Below, piece after piece: positions 1 to 10,073 of a stretch of DNA of 64,000 bases. Origin of the DNA: Polytrichum commune (Eukaryota > Streptophyta > Polytrichopsida > Polytrichales > Polytrichaceae); NCBI GenBank assembly GCA_950295325.1, contig OX485803.1, positions 62,015,554 to 62,079,553 on the forward strand, written 5' to 3'. The position numbers were made by a program, and so were the translations under genes. The notes under the pieces are model-generated. The model was given only the letters and a program-made list of their open reading frames with translations. It did no database searches and was not told the DNA's origin. Every line of letters starts with the position of its first letter. Within the stretch, counting starts at the first letter, position 1.

Positions 1-1900
1 AAAGGGACTTATTGTATACAAGGATGCCTCTCATTCATTGACCACAAAGCCCTAAAATAGCATGCAGTCCAAGGGTTTTTCTTCCTGGTTCCAAGCATGT
101 GATTGTGTGGGCTCAAAAATGAAGCGGGTTGAGTAAAATTGTATCAACTGAGAGTTATTGTGATATGCCATAATAATAGGTGTGAAAAATGTATCAAATT
201 CTTTGGAATAGACTATCGATCATGTCTATTGAAGTAATATTTGTGATTCCACTATTCTTATAGAATGGTAGATTTTATTTCTACGAGGTTTAGATTTTGA
301 ATCAATAACTTTCCATTTCAACATGTGGATTTACAACTACACTAGATTGTCCTATTAGTATGAATGGGAAATTGGTGTGGAAATGATTATCGTGGGCCAC
401 TCTTAGCGTCTATGGTTAGGCTGGGAACAATGTGGGCCAAGACCCCAGGTCTTCCCCCTAAGTTGCCTTGGAGACTTCTGACCAATACCTCACATCATGT
501 GCTTGGTTACTGAGCAATAAGTTAAAGGACAAAAGCATTGTAAAGTAAAAAATTAACCACCTACGTCAATTGCCTACAAAAATAACAAATGTGGGCCACA
601 CCAAATTAGAGATATGATGCGGGGTCGAAAACTAATGTGGGCTCTAGGGAATTATTGTGGCCCACACTAATAGGACAATTTGACGTAGTTGCCGATCTTT
701 GTGTACATTGTTCCACACGATACTTCGTAAGATCCAAAATGTCGGTTAGAGCTTCATGGTGTCATCGTGGCGTCTACGTAAACTCATCGGTTTGGAAGGT
801 AGAAATATAGTGAAAATTTTCACATGAAATGAATTTTTTTTTCATTGATTTGGCATCAAAATAATATTTGAAACCCCATAGCAATCTAGTGGAAACTTAC
901 TTAAAATTATAGGATTCTCCATCTATAGTGGACTCGATTTTCATCTAAAGCATCTTCATCCACATTGGGTGAGTTACTTGGATGCCATGAAGCCCAAGCC
1001 CACCAATGCCTAATGATAAATGGACAATTCTCATCAAGAGATGAATATGCTTTCAACCCTTAAATGACCAATGAACCAAATTTGAGCCAATTTTTGACTA
1101 TGAGGCCATAGAGGGGAGGCTTAGGTTGAATGGGTTAAGAGAAACTTTGGATCGTGTGTGGGCTTAGGAACACTTTCTTGGTCCATTGTAGATTATGTTT
1201 TATGAAAAACTTACAATAGCCATCGTCTATAAATTTTTTGAGTAAATTAAATCACTTCATAACTTTTCTTATTAAAATTGAAAACTTTTGCAATTGCTCC
1301 CACACATGAGTTTTTGTTGTGTTTGTAGTCGTAGCTCGGTTGTAGCATTCTCACACATTCATAGCGCATAATTTTGGGCAACTTTGACAATGTTTGGAGC
1401 CTCGACTATATTACGTCATAATCCTATGAGTTGTTGAAGTCAAAGTCTTGTAAACTAGAAGTCATAAACTTCCAAACATTACAATATCATTGATATGGTC
1501 TTAAAATAGTCATCTACAAACCATAACTTTTGTAGAAAAATGAAATGTCTCTCAAAAACCAACATAACATCACTAAGCCTATCATCTTAGATCACTTTTT
1601 AAATGGGGAGGGGTTTAGGTAGGCTACCTCACTAGCCATAATTAATAAGCCCAAGATTCTCGGCCATACAAACCATGCACTCGTAGTGACATGCCGTCCA
1701 CATGCCCCCCCCCCCCCCCAACGTGGGCCTTGATATCACAACTTACAACATTAGAAAACTACAAGGTACATGCTAAACCCAAAGTCTATAAATCCTCACA
1801 TGTCATTTCATCATGACATAAGGAACAACGTTTAGGCTAAAACATGTTCATTTTGTAAGGAATCAACCCCAACACTAAACGGGCATCATGCCCACAAAAT
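1..1900. other. Gene-poor repeat-derived DNA
   Basis: I see no convincing coding region. The stretch is rich in GTGGGCC/GGCCCAC words and holds one copy of a dispersed repeat (about 410-695) that recurs at about 13,030-13,300. A run of 14 or so C bases lies near 1,706-1,719. The rest is AT-rich unique-looking sequence. Confidence 0.5.
410..695 (+). repeat. Dispersed repeat D, copy 1
   Basis: This segment aligns by eye with about 13,030-13,300 in the same orientation. Shared blocks include the 'caagacccca' region, a stretch reading 'agagatatgatg/agagatttgacg' and the closing 'cccacactaataggac/cccatagtaataggac' block. Class is unknown; I did not find clear terminal repeats or a target duplication. 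Confidence 0.5.
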
Positions 1901-1901
1901 T

Positions 1902-2144
1902 CTCGACCTGGCAGGGATACGGGATACACAGATACTTGACACGAGCTCAAAAAACTAAAGAAGGTTTCAAGAGGGAAATTCATACGAACTTGCATCTCTT
2001 GGAGCCCTCGCTAACCCCTCTTGTTGTTGTTCGGTTTCTCATCTATTAATTCAAGTTCACATCAATTTCCCTCTTGAGACCTTCTTTAGTTTTCTGAGCT
2101 CGTGTCAGGTATCTTTGTATCCCGTGTCCTTGATAGTTTGTCGA
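1902..2144. repeat. Long near-perfect inverted repeat (hairpin)
   Basis: The left arm (about 1,902-1,995) and right arm (about 2,049-2,144) are reverse complements. In the central 61 bp I count only 4 mismatches; the outer parts are more diverged. The loop is about 50 bp. A TATATATA-containing stretch follows at about 2,172. This could be a foldback element, a head-to-head duplication or a small-RNA precursor; the sequence alone does not decide. Confidence 0.75.
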
Positions 2145-2573
2145 GACCGAAGGACTCTTCAGCCTCAACCCCTATATATACCCAATCTAATGTAACCACG
2201 AGTTCTATAGTAAAAAGGACCTAGAAGGTTCCAGAGGTCATGTCCCTAACACGATCCCACGTTGCAAGAGTTTGTTGTTGAGTGATGTTTTGTTGTGTTG
2301 TATGTTGTTCTTTTCTTTTCTTTTTGACAATTAAAACAAGTTTATTTCAATGCCAAAAAACCAACAAGGCCACTGCAAACCTGAATGAGAAAGACGATAA
2401 ATATTATGGAAAAGAACCATAACATTGCTCAATCCATAGAATGGGTTACCTTTACTAAAAGGAGAGGCCTAGCTTCCGAGCACAAATAATGGAAGCTTAT
2501 ATTCTCTCATGGAGTAATCAAGCTAGTACTAAATACTTAGCCATTGCCAAGGCCACATGTAGGCCAGTTATAG
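2145..2573. other. Intergenic stretch
   Basis: No gene is visible. It contains a TATATATA motif shortly after the inverted repeat and otherwise AT-rich sequence. Confidence 0.4.
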
Positions 2574-3428
2574 TTATGGGGGAGATTGTTTGTATGGGCA
2601 CAAGGCTGATTTTTCACAAAGTTTTTGCCCGTCCATGGAAAGGTTAAAGAAAAAACAACCCGTCCCAAAACCAGTTTGAAAATGAAAATAGCCGTCCTGC
2701 AAGAGGTATAAATAAGTCTCTTACAATATTGGTAAAAAATCTAAAACAAAAAAATCTAAAAACAAAAAAACCGAAAGATGTCGACATGTGACTGGTTGCA
2801 CTTGGAAACAATAGGATCTTGACAAATTATGCCTTCAATGTTCGTCAGTTATTTGTCTTTTGTTGTTGATTCTCATCTTTCCAGTACACCCCATTCTAAA
2901 TTTTGGGGTTGATTAATTAATGTATGCATGTGAATCAAGCACTTCAAGATTGATATTTTGATTGGGTATTAGTGGTTTGATTGCATTATGCTTATATTCA
3001 CATGTCATATATGACATAATGTAACTGATATTTGTACCATTCATTTTTTTTTGGAAAAAAATGATCAAAAGAATTGTTATTTTTAGAACCCGTCCAAAAT
3101 AAATTTGACATGTCCAAAAACCGGATCATTTTCTAAGAACCCGTCCACTGGAAATGTTTATTTTTATTTTTTATGAACATGTCCCTGGACATGTTAGGGA
3201 CCTTGTGAAAAATCACCACTGGTTTGGGCATAATTGGTTGAGATCCTAGTGTTTGCAAGTCCAACTGGTTACAGGTTGGCATCCTCCGGTTTTCCTTTAT
3301 TAAATTGGGGTATATTCTATAGATTCTTCTAAACTGATTGGTAATTTTCCTGAAGTCTGGAACTTCAACCGGTTATTCTTCAAACTCAACCGTTTCATTT
3401 GTAACTAACTGCCGGTTCTCCCCGATCA
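2574..3428 (+). mobile_element. MITE-like repeat A, copy 1, split by a nested MITE
   Basis: The outer sequence (about 2,574-2,603 plus 3,218-3,428) matches about 5,160-5,375 and, inverted, 39,452-39,671. The copy at 39.5 kb shows terminal inverted repeats close to TGATCGGGGAGA; here the right end reads CTCCCCGATCA. The shared block contains 'ttgagatc', 'aagtccaac', 'ttttccttt' and 'ttctata' landmarks in the same order. It is interrupted by a roughly 610-bp element, so it is the older of the two. Confidence 0.6.
2604..3217. mobile_element. Nested MITE, about 614 bp
   Basis: The ends carry perfect 13-bp inverted repeats TGATTTTTCACAA (2,607-2,619 and, reversed, 3,203-3,215). Subterminal CCCGTCC/CATGTCC motifs occur on both sides. 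It lies inside a copy of repeat A, which reads across the site elsewhere in the window (39.6 kb). I could not define the target duplication. No coding capacity is seen. Confidence 0.5.
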
Positions 3429-3623
3429 CTTGATGTAGTCCAGATGCACACTCATGATAGAAAATGCGCAACTAACTTGGAGGTGGAACACCCTAGTGTT
3501 GAGTGAATGTTATGTCAAAAGTTACAACCAATCTATTAAATGAATAAATCGCTTGAGCATTTAGGATTGAAAAATTACCTACCCCAAAGTTGGAGGGGAG
3601 GTGTGGTATTTCTACACATCCAA

Positions 3624-4124
3624 GGGCCACTTCACACACGAGCCAAGGAGCCGTGACAATGACATTGTGAGAGCCCAAAAGAAAGTGTCCAAGGCCGTTC
3701 CAACACACCTCCAAAATCATGCAGTGTGGTCACGGACCCTCAAGTGTAGTGTGAAGCCATATGTGACCAAAGCCTCAACCAAATGCTATTTCAATGAATT
3801 TATATTCATGCAAGTCCTCACACATGATAAAATAAGAGAAATCAACGGTTGTGAGTGTTCAGAGTGCCATGGTCTCCCGGTTTTGTGTTAAGCCTACCTC
3901 CAAGAGGTGGTTTTTGAAGATAGTCCAAGTGACCATAAAACATGATCCATTCGATGCCATATAGGAATCCATGTAGACTTTACATCCATCTTGCATTCAC
4001 ATCCTCCGTTGGTCCCTCAAGCGTAGTGTGAAGCTTGAACTTGGACCGGCTCCGCCTTTTCCACCAATGAGAGTGCTTGAAGTGTAATGGTCACGGGCTC
4101 TCACTCTCGTGTGTGAAGTGGCCC
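3624..4124. mobile_element. PIF/Harbinger-type MITE, family H1, copy 1
   Basis: A 501-bp element begins GGGCCACTTCACACACGAG and ends with its exact reverse complement (19 bp perfect, imperfect to about 40). It is nearly identical along its length to 5,418-5,925. GGGCC-type ends and 3-bp TAA/TTA targets are typical of PIF/Harbinger. The target duplication is eroded here (CAA left, AAA right). The short ORF inside is not a gene. Confidence 0.8.
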
Positions 4125-4479
4125 AAAATTACTTTCGAGAAGGATGATCACGGTGCCGGCCATCAAACGCGCGTCATTGATGGTGGGAAGGTGGCAAGTG
4201 GAAAGCGAGCCTTTTCAACATAACTATGAATATAGAAATACATAATCCATGATAGCTAGCTAGGGCGATGAAGAAGGACACGGGAAAGGAGTTGACATGA
4301 GCCCCACATAAATGGGGGCCTCCCCCCCTTGCATGCAAGCCCACGCTCACCTTTATTATTAATGGCCGCCATTCAATGAGTCGGAGCCCCATTGGATGTG
4401 GTTATTAAAAGAACAAAACTTCCCATTCTTTAAAGGCCTTGAACCCTTTTACATTTTTTTAAGATTCAAAAATTTAAGT

Positions 4480-4533
4480 TCTTTTCTTTTCTTTTCTTTT
4501 CTTTTTCTTTTTCTTTCTTCTTCTTCTTCTTCT
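4480..4533 (+). repeat. CTTTT/CTT microsatellite
   Basis: A pyrimidine tract of CTTTT units grades into CTT units. Confidence 0.9.
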
Positions 4534-4606
4534 TCTACGGGCGGCCCGGTGTGTACTTCAAAGCTGCCCTTTGAAGGCTTTGGGAGTTAGCTAATTAAGG
4601 TGCTAA

Positions 4607-4973
4607 AGGGCCGGTTCACACTATGGCCAAACTTCGAGAGGAGAAGCGTTTCGACCAATGAAAATGCAGAAATGTTCAAAGTCCGTCCTCTCGGCCTTCA
4701 CACTAAAGGCCGAAGTCCAAAGGACGTCCCTTCCAAAAGAGCCTAGGTGGCAACACTTTTAGGAAGTTATGGCGCCAAGAGTCCAGCCTCTCGAGCCAAG
4801 TTTGGGTCGAGCAAAATGCTTGACCCAAACTTCCGTCGAGAGGCTGAACATTTTTAGCCGTGGATTATTTTAATATACTTTTTCAACCCAAAGGCTTCTC
4901 CTCTCGACATATATAGTTTGGTCTAGAAAAGTGACGCTTCTCCTCTCGACTTGGGCATAGTGTGAACCGGGCC
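4607..4973. mobile_element. PIF/Harbinger-type MITE, family H2
   Basis: This roughly 367-bp element has terminal inverted repeats (AGGGCCGGTTCACACTATG at left; reverse complement of the right end GGCCCGGTTCACACTATG). Similarity extends through a shared TCGAGAGGAGAAGCG block, giving about 40-bp ends. TAA flanks both sides (4,604-4,606 and 4,974-4,976). Internally there is a perfect-looking palindrome around 4,798-4,828. No coding capacity. Confidence 0.75.
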
Positions 4974-5159
4974 TAAGTATACACTTTGGCCAACACACGA
5001 TGCGAAACAAATAATAGCAAGGGCGAGATTTGCATATCCCAAAACCATCCATGCACGGAAGGAAGGAAGCTCCGTCCTCGTGAATCCCGATATCGGGGAC
5101 CCTAATTAAATCCGCACAAGAAATTGCGATATCAAGATTCTCGCGGTGAGTGTCCGGGG

Positions 5160-5375
5160 CAAAATTGGCCGATTGAGATCCACATGTTTTCCAAGTCCAA
5201 CTACTTGCACGTTCGGTATCTTTGGCTTTTCCCTTTTTATTGATTCGAGGCATATTCTATAGATGCCTTGAAAACGAGCGGTGATTTGCCCAAAGTCTTG
5301 AACGTGCATTGCTCATTTCTTAAACTCTAACCAGCCCATCGGTAACTAGCGGTCGGATCTCCCCATTCATAGATC
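5160..5375 (+). repeat. MITE-like repeat A, copy 2
   Basis: It aligns with 3,218-3,428 and with the inverted copy at 39,452-39,671 and ends in a diverged CTCCCC...GATCA terminus. Confidence 0.6.
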
Positions 5376-5417
5376 ATTGTCTCGATGGTATTAGGGTTGA
5401 TAGCCATTTTACGCTAA

Positions 5418-5925
5418 GGGCCACTTCACACACGAGCCAAGGAGCCATGACAATGACATTGTGAGGAGCCCAAAAGAAAGTGTCCGAAGGCCGTCCCAAG
5501 ACACTTCCATAATCATGTAGTGTGGTCACGGACCCTCAAGTGTAGTGTGAAGCCATATGTGACCGGGCCCTCTACCAAATGCTATTTCAACGAGTTTTTA
5601 TTTATTCATGTGGGTCCTCATACATGATAAAATAGAATAAATCAACGGTTGTGAGCGTTCAGAGTGCCATGGTCTCCCGGTTTTGTGTTAGATCTGCCTC
5701 CAAGAGGTGGTTTTTATAGATAGTCCAAGTGACCATGAAACATGATCCATTTGATGCCATGTAGGAATCCATGTAGACTTTACATCCATCTTGCATTCAC
5801 ATACTCCGTTGGTCCCTCAAGCGTAGTGTGAAGTAGCGAATTTGGACCGGCTCTGCCTTTTCCACCAATGAGAGTGCTTGAGGTGTAAGGGTCACGGGCT
5901 CTCAGTTTCGTGTGTGAAGTGGCCC
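5418..5925. mobile_element. PIF/Harbinger-type MITE, family H1, copy 2
   Basis: This 508-bp element has the same ends as 3,624-4,124 and almost the same interior. It is flanked by TAA at 5,415-5,417 and 5,926-5,928, a proper 3-bp target duplication. The right-hand TAA is also the left-hand TAA of the next element. Confidence 0.85.
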
Positions 5926-5928
5926 TAA

Positions 5929-7103
5929 GGGCCGGTTTACACTACGGTGGAGAAGGCCTCCGGTCGGTCAAGAATGCTTGGCCAAGACATGGTTATATGA
6001 GGCAAATGGTGGATGTGCCGGAGAAGAATTAAAGGCAATAAAATATTTCTCAAGGAGTCTTGACCGGTTGAAGTCTAAACACCTAGAGGAGAAGTTTAGC
6101 GGAGAAGTTCACCTCATGGTGAAGATTTTTTGTGATAAAAAACCATAATTCTCTACATTCACATTGTATCAAAGATTTCAACAAAGAATTGTGTTCATAG
6201 AATTGTGTAATATAATGTTCAATTTTATTCAAAAGATAATGAAAATTGCCAAATTGCCAATTGTCAAGTTTGGCCCATGTAGGAAATAAATGTCTCCTTG
6301 GGTGTTTAAGAATGAAGAGGGGAAAACCCATACACATTGGACAAAGCACTACTCTTTGGTATTATTTAAGACATGCTCTCCTCTTAATCATCCTCATCAA
6401 TTTCTCTCTTCTTATCTTTGATCTTCAATCATGGATAATCGAAGAAGAGAGATTTTGTGCTCTCTTATGATCTTTATGGTTTTGAAGTATTTTATCGTTT
6501 CAACTATGGCGATACAAAAAACAATCATGTATCACCATAATGCTTCAATTATGATGATGACATATTTTTTGTTTGGGAGCAAGGAGAGGGTGGTGTGAAA
6601 ATTTGACCGGCCAAGTGGATATGTGTCACAATTTCTTCTTGGATCATATAATGCAAAAATGTTCAAAGATCGTGTACGGGTGAGTAAGCCTACTTTTATT
6701 TATTTATGTCATTTGCTTGGACCCATGTTGAGCAAGAAAGATACAAAATTAAGACTTTGTATTCCAATAGAGTGTAGAATTTCTTTGACATTGCATCGAT
6801 TGGCAACCGGTGATACTTTGCATACACTTGCCGATTTGTATGGTATTTTTTATTGAGTTGGGCTTCTCCGGAGGAGGAGTTTCTGGTCCGGCCTCTTGAG
6901 GCCGGAGAAGCCCAACTCCAAAAAGTGCCGCCATGTAGGCGGCCATGTCATTTCATCATCCATGAGAAAAGTTCACCACCATTGTTTTCTTCACCTAGTG
7001 TAAACACCCACCGGTCAAGAGTTGCATTTTCGACCAATCACAATTGAGAAACGCCCTTTTTTTCATGACCGGTGGACTTCTCCACCGTAGTGTAAACCGG
7101 CCC
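5929..7103 (+). mobile_element. PIF/Harbinger element with transposase remnant
   Basis: A 1,175-bp element begins GGGCCGGTTTACACTACGG and ends with its exact reverse complement; the perfect part is about 27 bp and the similarity runs to about 36 bp. TAA flanks both sides (5,926-5,928 and 7,104-7,106). Inside is a fragment of a Harbinger transposase (about 6,432-6,856). It looks like a deletion derivative of an autonomous element. A 17-bp perfect inverted repeat (6,855-6,871 and 6,902-6,918) marks the point where the transposase reading frame stops. Confidence 0.85.
6432..6856 (+). pseudogene. Harbinger transposase N-terminal fragment
   Basis: PIF/Harbinger transposases (HARBI1-like, DDE_4 fold) cut and paste their own element in the nucleus. 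Here an ATG at 6,432 opens a short basic N-terminus that stops near 6,598. The next frame (open through about 6,623-6,856) carries the conserved block before the first catalytic Asp: a 'VSKPTFIYLCHLLGP' helix, 'KKDTKLR', an 'IPIE' step and 'RLATGDTLHTLADLYGI'. The catalytic DDE region is missing, so the protein is dead. The two parts are in different frames, which implies at least one indel. The reading frame ends at the hairpin at 6,855. It could still supply a DNA-binding fragment, but I see no evidence for expression. Confidence 0.8.
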
Positions 7104-7494
7104 TAAGTAGAGGGGCAATACTTGGTTGCCTTTTGTACTTAGGTATCTTATAATATGTGCTTTCATGAGGTTGAGATTTTGAGGTTGAGATTTTGTGTGC
7201 ATCCGCAAATGTATTTGAGAAAGCCAAGATCGAGCCCATAAAGGTTTGAGATAATCTTCAACTGTTAAGACTTATTGAAGTTCATTGATAAGCCATAAGA
7301 AGATCACATGGATCCCCCCCAAAATAAAACAAAATAATATAAAATGTTGACTATGAAGTCTAGAATGACAAACAAAACCTAAGCATGTGGTCCCATTTGT
7401 TTTGAACACATGTCTTTTTGTTGTCCGTTCTTACATCTGCACCTATCCACCCACCACTCACATATTTTGGTGTTTGATTAAGATAAGTAATTGA
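7104..7494. other. Intergenic stretch
   Basis: No gene or clear repeat found between the Harbinger cluster and the degraded H1 copy. Confidence 0.4.
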
Positions 7495-7962
7495 AGTAGG
7501 CGCTCGTACCTTATGCCCGTGGCCATGACCATGACCATGACTATAAAGTTGTGAGGGCTCATGAAACTCGTTCGCATGTGCTGTGAAAAATATTAGAATC
7601 AAGTTGTGTGATCACGTGACTTTCAAGTGTAATGAAACCGGGCTCTTAGACAATTGATATTGCAGTGTCATCTTTTTAATGTGAACCTTTCTCCACAATA
7701 AGTTATAACGACTATGCGATTTTGAAATGTCACAACGTGTTGGTTTGCATTCGATTCATCGCTGCAAGGTGGGCTTGACGCAAAATTTGGTAGACCATGA
7801 ACCATTATAAATTGCATGCCATGCACGTTCAAACTTCCTTGGTCACTTAGATCCTCAAGCTCTAGCGTATAAAGTGTAGTGAGAATGTCTTTGCAATCTC
7901 CACTTTTGGAGATTTTAGATTCAATATTCACGTATGCTAAAGGTCGGGTGTAAAGTGCCCAT
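7495..7962. mobile_element. Degraded H1-like MITE
   Basis: Internal blocks match family H1: a 'ccgtggccatgac...gttgtgagggctc' block, a 'gatcacgtgactttcaagtgtaatg' block, and a closing GTGTAAAGTGCCC that resembles the family end GTGTGAAGTGGCCC. The left end is not recognisable. Boundaries are approximate. Confidence 0.4.
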
Positions 7963-8241
7963 GAACCTTGACAAAAAATAATTCACCTGCTTTAATTAGT
8001 CATGACACCAACAAACATTTCGTGAGAAGGATCTTGTAATTCCAATCATAAAAAACCCATGCATTCAATCTCATCTCGTCTCTACTATATCTACACGACT
8101 AACTACATTATTTACGGTATTTAGTAGCACCTATGACTATTTGGAGGTTCACATTGTTATAATTGTTTAACTACAACTCTCAATTTCCCAAAATAAAAGT
8201 GCATACGGTCCATGTGACACATTAGCCAATATAATAAGTAG

Positions 8242-8312
8242 GGCCACTTTACTCACAAGCCAAGAGCCGTGGCCATGAAGTTGTGAAAGCCCAAAAGAAA
8301 ATGTCCAAATTT
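8242..8312 (+). mobile_element. H1 MITE left-end fragment
   Basis: The sequence starts GGGCCACTTTACTCACAAG and follows the H1 left 70 bp, including the 'agcccaaaagaaaatgtcc' block, then loses similarity. No right end was found. Confidence 0.6.
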
Positions 8313-9595
8313 TTAGCGTATCTTGCGGGTGATTATGCCAATCAATCACTCATAAGTAACTATGGACTCACAAAAGTTCCAACCCATTGATTCTTGAGAA
8401 TGCTCATCCACTAATCGACTTCCAAGATTTCTTAAACTAAATTAGGTCATTTACCCTATTGAACTTTCGTACATTTGTTTATATGTACACCTATTCTCTC
8501 ACATCACGAACACCAATATTTGATGTACTTCTTATGTATCCGTAGAGGGCACTATATTTCATCTTTGCAAATGTTGGAATGTAATGTCCAAAGTGTAATT
8601 CAAGTGGTCTTAGTCAATATGAGCATGACATGTGGCAAATTTTAAAAGAGGATTATATATAAAGGTTGGAATAGACAACCCTCCATTTTTAATTATCTTG
8701 CCAAATTGCTCTCAAGTTTGTTGAAACCATTTACAAATTTTGATCGACCCAATTTTTGAGCTCAACTTCAAATCCAAGTTGTTTGTTGAAGGAACTTTGA
8801 GGGTGTTCCTCTAAAAGAAAATATAGCTTATCATACTTGAAGGTGAACATTAGGAGAACTACGTATGTTTATAGTATTTACTGTCACTTGCTATTTGGAG
8901 TTTGTGCAGTGCTATAAACGTTTGTTGAGAATGTAATATTCTTACCAAGCAAAGTCATTCATGTTCTACAATGTCCAAACGACCTATTCAACTTTTGCTG
9001 GAAAAAAATAGTTTGAACTCTTGAGTACAAAGTTATTGCATTGCGTAATCCCACATAGTAAGTGACACCAAATACCAAAACGGTGTATATCAAGAGCCCG
9101 ATTTTTTATCGCACACAAAGACTATTTCTTTTTATAGGATGATTTTCCTTCAAGGGTACGTTTCATACACGTCAATACACTTTAATACACATTTATACAT
9201 TTTATACACATAGTTAAGGCAAGGATTGGTGCACCTTTTATACACGTTACCCCAAGGCCTGCTATCACGATAATTTGGGTCTCTATAGTTGTTCTTGGTC
9301 CATGTCATTTTTGACCCCACATTACCGTATGTTCAAAACTAGGAATGAAAAATCAATGTCTGAATTATCGTGGGTTAAAAAACATGATATCAATATCAAG
9401 CTAGAATTTTAACATTTGGTGAAAAGCTTATTAGTTTATATTTGAGAAATCAAATTTCATTATCTAAAAAGCTACCTTTATACGGTCGGTCCCCACAGAT
9501 AGATACAATAGACTTTCTTACTTACACCCCACAATAATAGGTGTGAAAGGTGTAATTATGTTATATGATTTTTTCTTCAAGGTTATGATTAGTTA
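8313..9595. other. Intergenic stretch
   Basis: No gene is visible. It is AT-rich, with several 'acacgt'/'tacacattt' short repeats near 9,160-9,240. Confidence 0.4.
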
Positions 9596-10070
9596 GGGCC
9601 ACTTTTACACTAGAGCTTGAGGGCCCTTGACCGGTGATATACAATATATGTGATTGGTATGGAAGCCGGAGACGATCCGAGTTCAATTTACACTAAACTG
9701 TGAGGCCCTGAGAGACGACAAAAAAATTGGATGGATGAAATTCTACAGGGCGTCCTACATGACACCAAGTGAATGATGTTTCATAGTCGACCGAATATTA
9801 CGTCATGCCCATCCTAAAGAGGCGAGCCTGATGCAAAACTAGGGACCATGGCAATCAATCAAATGGCCATATGTTGCTTCTAAAAACATAATATCGCCAT
9901 GTCGACAGAATGTGTTGCGGTCCCTCAACATGGTCCACTTACACATTTCACATTCCTCAATTTCAGACCCCGGATTCCTATTTTTCTCACAATGTGGCCT
10001 TTTGGATGATTTTCAAGGGCCCTTAGATTTTCATGGTCACGGTTCTTGGTCGGTGCTTAATGTGAGTCCC
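9596..10070. mobile_element. Degraded Harbinger-type MITE
   Basis: It starts GGGCCACTTTTACACTAG and ends TAATGTGAGTCCC, and is flanked by TTA on both sides (9,593-9,595 and 10,071-10,073). The right interior 'ggtcacggttcttgg' resembles the H1 'ggtcacgggctctc' block. The ends are diverged, so the call rests mainly on the target duplication and GGG...CCC termini. Confidence 0.45.
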
Positions 10071-10073
10071 TTA

